Shown: positions 59,877-64,000 of the stretch, one piece after another
Layout: each line of letters begins with the position of its first letter
Numbering within the stretch: the first letter of the stretch is position 1
NCBI RefSeq assembly: GCF_026340465.1
Contig: NZ_JAPEPC010000001.1
Coordinates: 1,240,001 to 1,304,000 of the forward strand
Direction of reading: 5' to 3'
DNA from: Streptomyces sp. NBC_01306
GTDB lineage: Bacteria > Actinomycetota > Actinomycetes > Streptomycetales > Streptomycetaceae
DNA: 64,000 nucleotides
The notes under the pieces: model-generated
What the model was told of the DNA's origin: nothing
The model's input: only the letters and a program-made list of their open reading frames with translations
Database searches by the model: none
Translations under genes and position numbers: made by a program

Positions 59877-61307
59877 TCAATGCGGGCGATGGGTCTCATG
59901 ACGGCTGCGGATGGCGCGTTCGGCGGCGGACAGGGCGTCGGCCAGCCGGTCCAGAACTGCCTCCGCCTGTTCGTCGGTGAGGGTGAGTGGAGGCAGCAGA
60001 CTCACAACGCTTGTGTGGCGGCCGGCGAGTTCGACAATGAGTCCCCTGGCCAGACACTCCCGCTGTACGGCGGCCGCGAGTACGGGGTCAGCCGGCGCGG
60101 GGCCGGCGGCACCCGTCTCCCGGGCATCCGCAGCAACTGTGGCTTCGGCAGATTCGGCGGCTTCCGGGTCGACGAGTTCCAGGCCGATCATCAGGCCCCG
60201 GCCGCGTACGTCGCCGATGGCCGGGTGGTCGGCGGCCAGGCCCCGCAGCCTGCGGATCATGCGCGCGCCCAGGTCGGCCGCCCTCTCGGCGAGCCGGTTC
60301 TCACGGACATGGGCGAGGGTTGCGGCGCCCGCGGCCATGGCGAGCTGATTGCCGCGGAAGGTACCCACGTGGGCTCCGGGCTCCCAGCAGTCCAGATCCG
60401 ACCGGTAGACGATGACAGCGAGCGGGAGGGAACCCCCGATGGCCTTGGACATCACCATCACGTCGGGAACGATCCCGCTGTGCTCCACCGCCCAGAAGGC
60501 ACCGGTGCGGCCGACGCCGGTCTGCACCTCGTCCGCGATGAGTGGAATGGACCGGTCGGCGGTGATCTTCCGCATACGGCGCATCCAGCTGTCCGGCCCG
60601 GGGATCACCCCGCCCTCACCCTGTACCGGTTCGAGGATCATCCCGGCCGACGGGACCACCCCGCTCTTCGGGTCATCGAGAAGGGTCTCGGTCCAGTTAC
60701 CGGCCAACTCCTGGCTTCGGGCGCCGCCGACCCCGAACGGGCAGCGGTAGTCCTGCGGATACGGCAGCCGGGTCACCCGTACATCGGGGGCGCCGCCGGA
60801 CGCTGTCGGCGCCCCGGCCGTCATTGCCCCTGCTGTCATGCCATGGTCGGCGCCGGTGAACGCGAGGATTCCGCTGCGCCCGGTGGCGGTGCGGACGAGT
60901 TCGAGGGCCGCTTCGACCGCGTCCGTACCGGTCGGCCCGCAGAACTGCACGCGTGCGTGGTCGGCGAATTGTCGCGGCAGCGTCTCGAACAGCTCGGTGG
61001 TGAACGCGTCCTTGACCGGCGTGGCGAGATCCGGGACATGCAGGGGAGCACCCGAATCGATCACCTTCCTGATCGCTTCGAGGACCACCGGGTGGTTGTG
61101 TCCGAGCGCCAGAGTCCCCGCCCCCGACAGGCAGTCGAGATACCGCCGTCCGTCCGCGCCCTCGATAGTGAGCCCGCGCGCGCGTACCGGCACGATCGGC
61201 AGCGACCGCGCGTAGGTTCGGGCTGCGGATTCACGTATCGACTGGCGGCGCAGGATCCCCTCGTGCGCTGTTGTCGCCGCCGACGGTGCGATTTCGGTCA
61301 CGGCCAC
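59877..61307 (-). CDS. class III aminotransferase of the siderophore operon (diaminobutyrate-type)
   Basis: 476 residues from a GTG at 61307 (GGGAGGACC upstream; a second GTG two codons later and an upstream ATG at 61400 are alternatives). PLP enzyme motifs: GLTIEGADGRRYLDCLSGAG, VQFCGPTGTDAVEAALELVR, ILEPVQGEGGVIPGPDSWMR, PLIADEVQTGVGRTGAFWAV, and MVMSKAIGGSLPLAVIVYRS with the PLP Lys (SKAIGG). In NIS clusters this family makes 2,4-diaminobutyrate from aspartate semialdehyde or an analogue. First gene of the operon, divergent from the tandem lipoprotein proteases. A decarboxylase and an amine monooxygenase, usual partners, are not present in the window. Confidence 0.88.
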   Translation of the reverse strand: MAVTEIAPSAATTAHEGILRRQSIRESAARTYARSLPIVPVRARGLTIEGADGRRYLDCLSGAGTLALGHNHPVVLEAIRKVIDSGAPLHVPDLATPVKDAFTTELFETLPRQFADHARVQFCGPTGTDAVEAALELVRTATGRSGILAFTGADHGMTAGAMTAGAPTASGGAPDVRVTRLPYPQDYRCPFGVGGARSQELAGNWTETLLDDPKSGVVPSAGMILEPVQGEGGVIPGPDSWMRRMRKITADRSIPLIADEVQTGVGRTGAFWAVEHSGIVPDVMVMSKAIGGSLPLAVIVYRSDLDCWEPGAHVGTFRGNQLAMAAGAATLAHVRENRLAERAADLGARMIRRLRGLAADHPAIGDVRGRGLMIGLELVDPEAAESAEATVAADARETGAAGPAPADPVLAAAVQRECLARGLIVELAGRHTSVVSLLPPLTLTDEQAEAVLDRLADALSAAERAIRSRHETHRPH

Positions 61308-61624
61308 TGCTGTTGGTCCTCCCGCTGTACGGATCGGCCGGCACGCCCCTCGTCCCACGACCGTCGCCCCCGGCACTGAACGCAGCCCAAAAGCCCCCAT
61401 CCGTACCAACGATGAAGTCGTCTCGGGATCACGGGTAAGTCGGAAGATCCTTGCGGGGACGGAACCGCTGCCCTGCCTTATGCCGTCCACATCGGCACCG
61501 GCATAGTGGGGCCCGCACTTTGGTTCCGATCAGTTCCACAGCTCCAGTTCCAGTTCCGCAGTTCCGCAGTTCCGCACCACAGCGCCGAAGTCCGTTATTC
61601 CGGAGTCCCAGGGGGAATCACCAC
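61308..61624. other. 317-nt divergent region with GTTCC repeats
   Basis: Between the aminotransferase and the first lipoprotein protease. At 61531-61577 the pentamer GTTCC recurs five times, ending in a regular 8-bp array of GTTCCGCA. No typical iron box (TTAGGNTNNNNTNNCCTAA-type) was seen here on either strand, which is notable for a siderophore promoter. No gene is supported. Confidence 0.55.
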
Positions 61625-62851
61625 ATGCGACCGCTACGCCCGACTTCCACCGAACGCCGCAGGAGGGGCGCGTCCCGGCGAACCGTCCCCGCCATGGCCG
61701 CTGTTGGCCTCACGGCGGCACTCGCCCTCACCGCGACCGGCTGCGGTCCCGGCAACGACAACGCCAGTGACAAGCCGGCCGTCACCGCCCCGTCCTCGTC
61801 GTCCTCGGACGGCAAGGTCGTCATACCGGACAACGTCAAGGGCGCGCTGAAGAAGCACGGCATCGACCTGGACAAGTGGAAGCACGGCGAGTGGAAGAAC
61901 TGGAACAAGGACAAGTGGCTGCGTGAGGCGCAGGACTTCGTCAACCCGGTCATCTCCGGGCTCTGGGACCCGTCCAGGATGCGGCACGCGTCCAAGCCCC
62001 CGGAGAAGCCGGTCGACAACGACATCTCCGGTGACAAGGGGGTGACCGACCCGACTCCGGCGCCGGTGACCGCGCAGGGCGTGAACGCCCCGTACCACCA
62101 GAGCATTCCGGAGGCGGGCAAGGTCTTCTTCGACAGCCCCGAAGGGTCGATGGTCTGCTCGGCGACGGTCGTGGAGGACCCCGCGCACCCAGGGAAGTCC
62201 AACCTGGTGTGGACCGCGGGCCACTGTGTGCACGCCGGGAAGAAGGGCGGCTGGTACCGGAACATCGCCTTTGTCCCCTCGTACAACGACAGTGGCGAGT
62301 CCGCCGCCCAGTTGCAGAACGCCAAGAAGGACGAAGTCGCTCCGTACGGCGTCTTCTGGGCGGACTGGGCCCAGACCTCCGAGCAGTGGATCAACGACGG
62401 CGGCCCCACCGGCGGTCAGGGTGCCCCGTACGACTTCGCGGTCCTGCACGTCACTCCGGAGAAGGGCAGCACCAAGTCCCTTGAGGAGACGGTCGGAGGC
62501 GCACTCCCGGTCAACTTCAACGCGCCCGCGGTGCCGAAGATCCCGAGCCTGACGGCGACCGGCTACCCGGCGGCGCCCCCCTTCGACGGCCAGAAGCTGT
62601 TCCAGTGCTCCGACCGTCCGGGCCGTCTCTCGCTCTCCGCGGCCGACCCGACGATGTACCGCGTCGGCTGCACCATGACCGGCGGATCCTCCGGCGGCGG
62701 CTGGATAGCCAAGGGCGCCGACGGCAAGCCCGCGCTGGTGTCCAACACCTCCATCGGCCCGGTGACCGCAGGCTGGCTGGCCGGTCCGCGCCTCGGCAAG
62801 GTGGCCAAGGGCGTCTACGACTCGGTCAGCAAGAAGTACGCGGCCCAGTAG
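61625..62851 (+). CDS. trypsin-like lipoprotein serine protease (first of tandem pair)
   Basis: 408 residues from the ATG at 61625 (AGGGGGAA upstream). A basic start (ERRRRGASRR) and hydrophobic segment lead to a lipobox-like ALTATGC (Cys ~40), so it is likely an extracytoplasmic lipoprotein. A conserved W/K-rich segment follows (KHGEWKNWNKDKWLREAQDF at ~90-110). The peptidase has His in LVWTAGHCVHAGK, Asp in APYDFAVLHVTPE and Ser in TGGSSGGGWIAKG (GSSGGG), a trypsin/V8-like triad. Probably cleaves extracellular protein or peptides at the cell surface. Its tandem copy follows 75 nt downstream. Confidence 0.88.
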   Translation: MRPLRPTSTERRRRGASRRTVPAMAAVGLTAALALTATGCGPGNDNASDKPAVTAPSSSSSDGKVVIPDNVKGALKKHGIDLDKWKHGEWKNWNKDKWLREAQDFVNPVISGLWDPSRMRHASKPPEKPVDNDISGDKGVTDPTPAPVTAQGVNAPYHQSIPEAGKVFFDSPEGSMVCSATVVEDPAHPGKSNLVWTAGHCVHAGKKGGWYRNIAFVPSYNDSGESAAQLQNAKKDEVAPYGVFWADWAQTSEQWINDGGPTGGQGAPYDFAVLHVTPEKGSTKSLEETVGGALPVNFNAPAVPKIPSLTATGYPAAPPFDGQKLFQCSDRPGRLSLSAADPTMYRVGCTMTGGSSGGGWIAKGADGKPALVSNTSIGPVTAGWLAGPRLGKVAKGVYDSVSKKYAAQ

Positions 62852-62926
62852 GCGCGGTTCTTGCCTCTCAGACGGCTGTCCCGCGGACAGCGACAACGAT
62901 CACGCTCCATCAGGGGGAACAGCTCC

Positions 62927-64000
62927 ATGCGATCCATCCGTCCGATACTGACCGCCACCGCAGTGGCCGCCGCCCTGGCGCTGACGGCCACCGCGTGTGG
63001 CGGCGGTGACGACAAGGCTGCCGCTCCGGCCGCCGACAAGTCCGCGGCATCCGCGGCGTCCGGCGCCGAAGCCGCGGCCGGTGTGACTGACGCCCTCAAG
63101 CGCCACGGTGTCGACCTGGCGAAGTGGAAGAGCGGTCAGTGGAAGAACTGGAACAAGGACAAGTGGCTCCGTGATGCCAAGGACTTCGCCAACCCGGTGA
63201 TCAAGGGGCTGTGGAAGCCCGACCGGATGGCGACGGCCAAGGACCCGCAGAAGACCATGGCCTACGGCGACAGTTCGGGCAACCAGAACGGGTCGGACCC
63301 GGCGCCCGCTCCGGTGAAGGCCCAGGAGGAGAAGCACCCGTACCACCGGTACGCGGCGCCTGTCGGGAAAGTCTTCTTCGACTCCCCCGAGGGCTCCATG
63401 GTCTGCTCGGGCACGGTCGTCAAGGACCCGAAGCACCCGGGCAAGTCCAATCTGGTGTGGACCGCGGGCCACTGCGTCCACGCGGGCGGCAAGGGCGGCT
63501 GGTACCGGAACATCATGTTCGTGCCGTCGTACAACGACCAGGGCGAGTCGATCGCCCAACTGCGGAGCGCACCGCCGCAGGAAGTCGCCCCGTACGGCAA
63601 ATACTGGGCCGACTGGGCCATGACGTCCAGCGCGTGGATCAAGGACGGGGGCCCCACGGGCGGGCAGGGCGCGGCGTACGACTACGCCCTGCTCCATGTG
63701 AAGCCGGAGAACGGGGGCAAGTCCCTCGAAGAGACCGTCGGCAACGCGCTGACCGTCGACTTCAATGCCCCCGCGGCCAAGAACATCCCCTCGATGGGCG
63801 CCTGGGGATACCCGGCCGCGCCACCGTTCGACGGTCAGCTGATGAACAAGTGCGTCGACCGGCCGGGGCAGCTGTCCGTCAATCCCGGCGCGCCGGCGAT
63901 GTGGCGCATCGGCTGCACCATGACCGGCGGTTCGTCCGGTGGCGGCTGGTTCATCTCGGGCCCGGACGGCAAGTCGGAGCTGGTCTCCAACACCTCGATC
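62927..64000 (+). CDS. trypsin-like lipoprotein serine protease, tandem paralogue (3' end outside window)
   Basis: At least 358 residues, open to the window end, from the ATG at 62927 (AGGGGGAA upstream). Lipobox-like ALTATAC (Cys ~24), then the same conserved W/K segment (WKNWNKDKWLRDAKDFANPV), His in LVWTAGHCVHAGG, Asp in AAYDYALLHVKPE and Ser in TGGSSGGGWFISG. It is collinear with the preceding gene over the whole visible length, including the GWYRNI and NTSI blocks, so the two arose by tandem duplication. Early differences lie in the linker (~60-80 residues) after the lipobox. Possibly different cleavage specificities. Confidence 0.88.
   Translation, partial: MRSIRPILTATAVAAALALTATACGGGDDKAAAPAADKSAASAASGAEAAAGVTDALKRHGVDLAKWKSGQWKNWNKDKWLRDAKDFANPVIKGLWKPDRMATAKDPQKTMAYGDSSGNQNGSDPAPAPVKAQEEKHPYHRYAAPVGKVFFDSPEGSMVCSGTVVKDPKHPGKSNLVWTAGHCVHAGGKGGWYRNIMFVPSYNDQGESIAQLRSAPPQEVAPYGKYWADWAMTSSAWIKDGGPTGGQGAAYDYALLHVKPENGGKSLEETVGNALTVDFNAPAAKNIPSMGAWGYPAAPPFDGQLMNKCVDRPGQLSVNPGAPAMWRIGCTMTGGSSGGGWFISGPDGKSELVSNTSI

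Noticed and set aside
57702..61379. Very long forward open frame (1225 codons) across the siderophore operon
   Set aside because: It is antisense to three recognisable genes (GNAT, IucA/IucC, aminotransferase) and has no domain match; long shadow frames are normal in high-GC DNA.
1..64000. CRISPR arrays, tRNA/rRNA genes, insertion sequences, prophage genes
   Set aside because: Looked for by eye; found no direct-repeat/spacer arrays, no cloverleaf with conserved TTCGA arm, and no transposase or phage structural motifs.

Overview
The window looks like a piece of a Streptomyces chromosome core. It has very high GC with GC-rich third codon positions, frequent GTG (and one TTG) starts, a single rare TTA codon, and a set of recognisable actinomycete genes: the principal sigma factor HrdB with its lysine-rich N-terminal extension, NrdR/NrdJ (B12-dependent class II ribonucleotide reductase), LexA, both topoisomerase IV subunits, a c-di-AMP (ydaO-type) riboswitch before a cell-wall peptidase, and a DUF7455 zinc-ribbon protein. 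The gene order resembles the S. coelicolor SCO58xx region; this is recall, not a search.

Layout. 0-3 kb: a truncated quinone oxidoreductase divergent from a TetR regulator, a GntR/FCD regulator, and an M23 peptidase under a riboswitch. 3-10 kb: a translationally coupled pair of M16 peptidases (one with, one without the zinc motif), topoisomerase IV subunit A, and a CobW/COG0523 metallochaperone. 10-23 kb: a central-carbon block made of two divergent citrate-synthase paralogues (one fused to a helix-turn-helix), a CitA/DcuS-like sensor kinase, a CitB/DcuR-like response regulator 6 kb further on, and a DUF485/acetate-type symporter pair. Between kinase and regulator lie SRPBCC, deaminase, Dabb and TetR genes and an SBP-permease-ATPase ABC operon. 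23-24.3 kb: two 5'-truncated genes fused head to head, which is a deletion scar. 24.3-33.6 kb: a NarL-type two-component operon, topoisomerase IV subunit B, DUF7455, a secreted trypsin-like protease, HrdB and a FadR-type regulator. 33.7-47.7 kb: a fused ABC ATPase-permease, an NrtR-like NUDIX protein, a glycogen-debranching-like glycosidase, DUF4192, a RecQ helicase with a phosphoribosyltransferase-like tail, two unassigned proteins, RNase HII, an ADP-ribosylglycohydrolase, a histidine phosphatase and DUF4937. 48-55 kb: nrdR-nrdJ with a pair of NrdR boxes, lexA with a perfect SOS box, and a DinG-like helicase. 55-61.3 kb: a four-gene NRPS-independent siderophore (NIS) operon (aminotransferase, IucA/IucC, GNAT, IucA/IucC). 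61.6-64 kb: two tandem paralogous trypsin-like lipoproteins, the second cut by the window end.

How the genes work together. Most of the window is housekeeping (DNA topology, dNTP supply, SOS response, transcription). Several modules can be read as units: the NIS operon is coupled by ATGA overlaps and contains the only TTA codon I found, which suggests bldA (developmental) control; nrdR and nrdJ share an autoregulated promoter; the citrate synthase pair shares an intergenic palindrome; and the sensor kinase and response regulator may be one two-component system whose genes have become separated. I saw no rRNA, tRNA, CRISPR array, insertion sequence or prophage.
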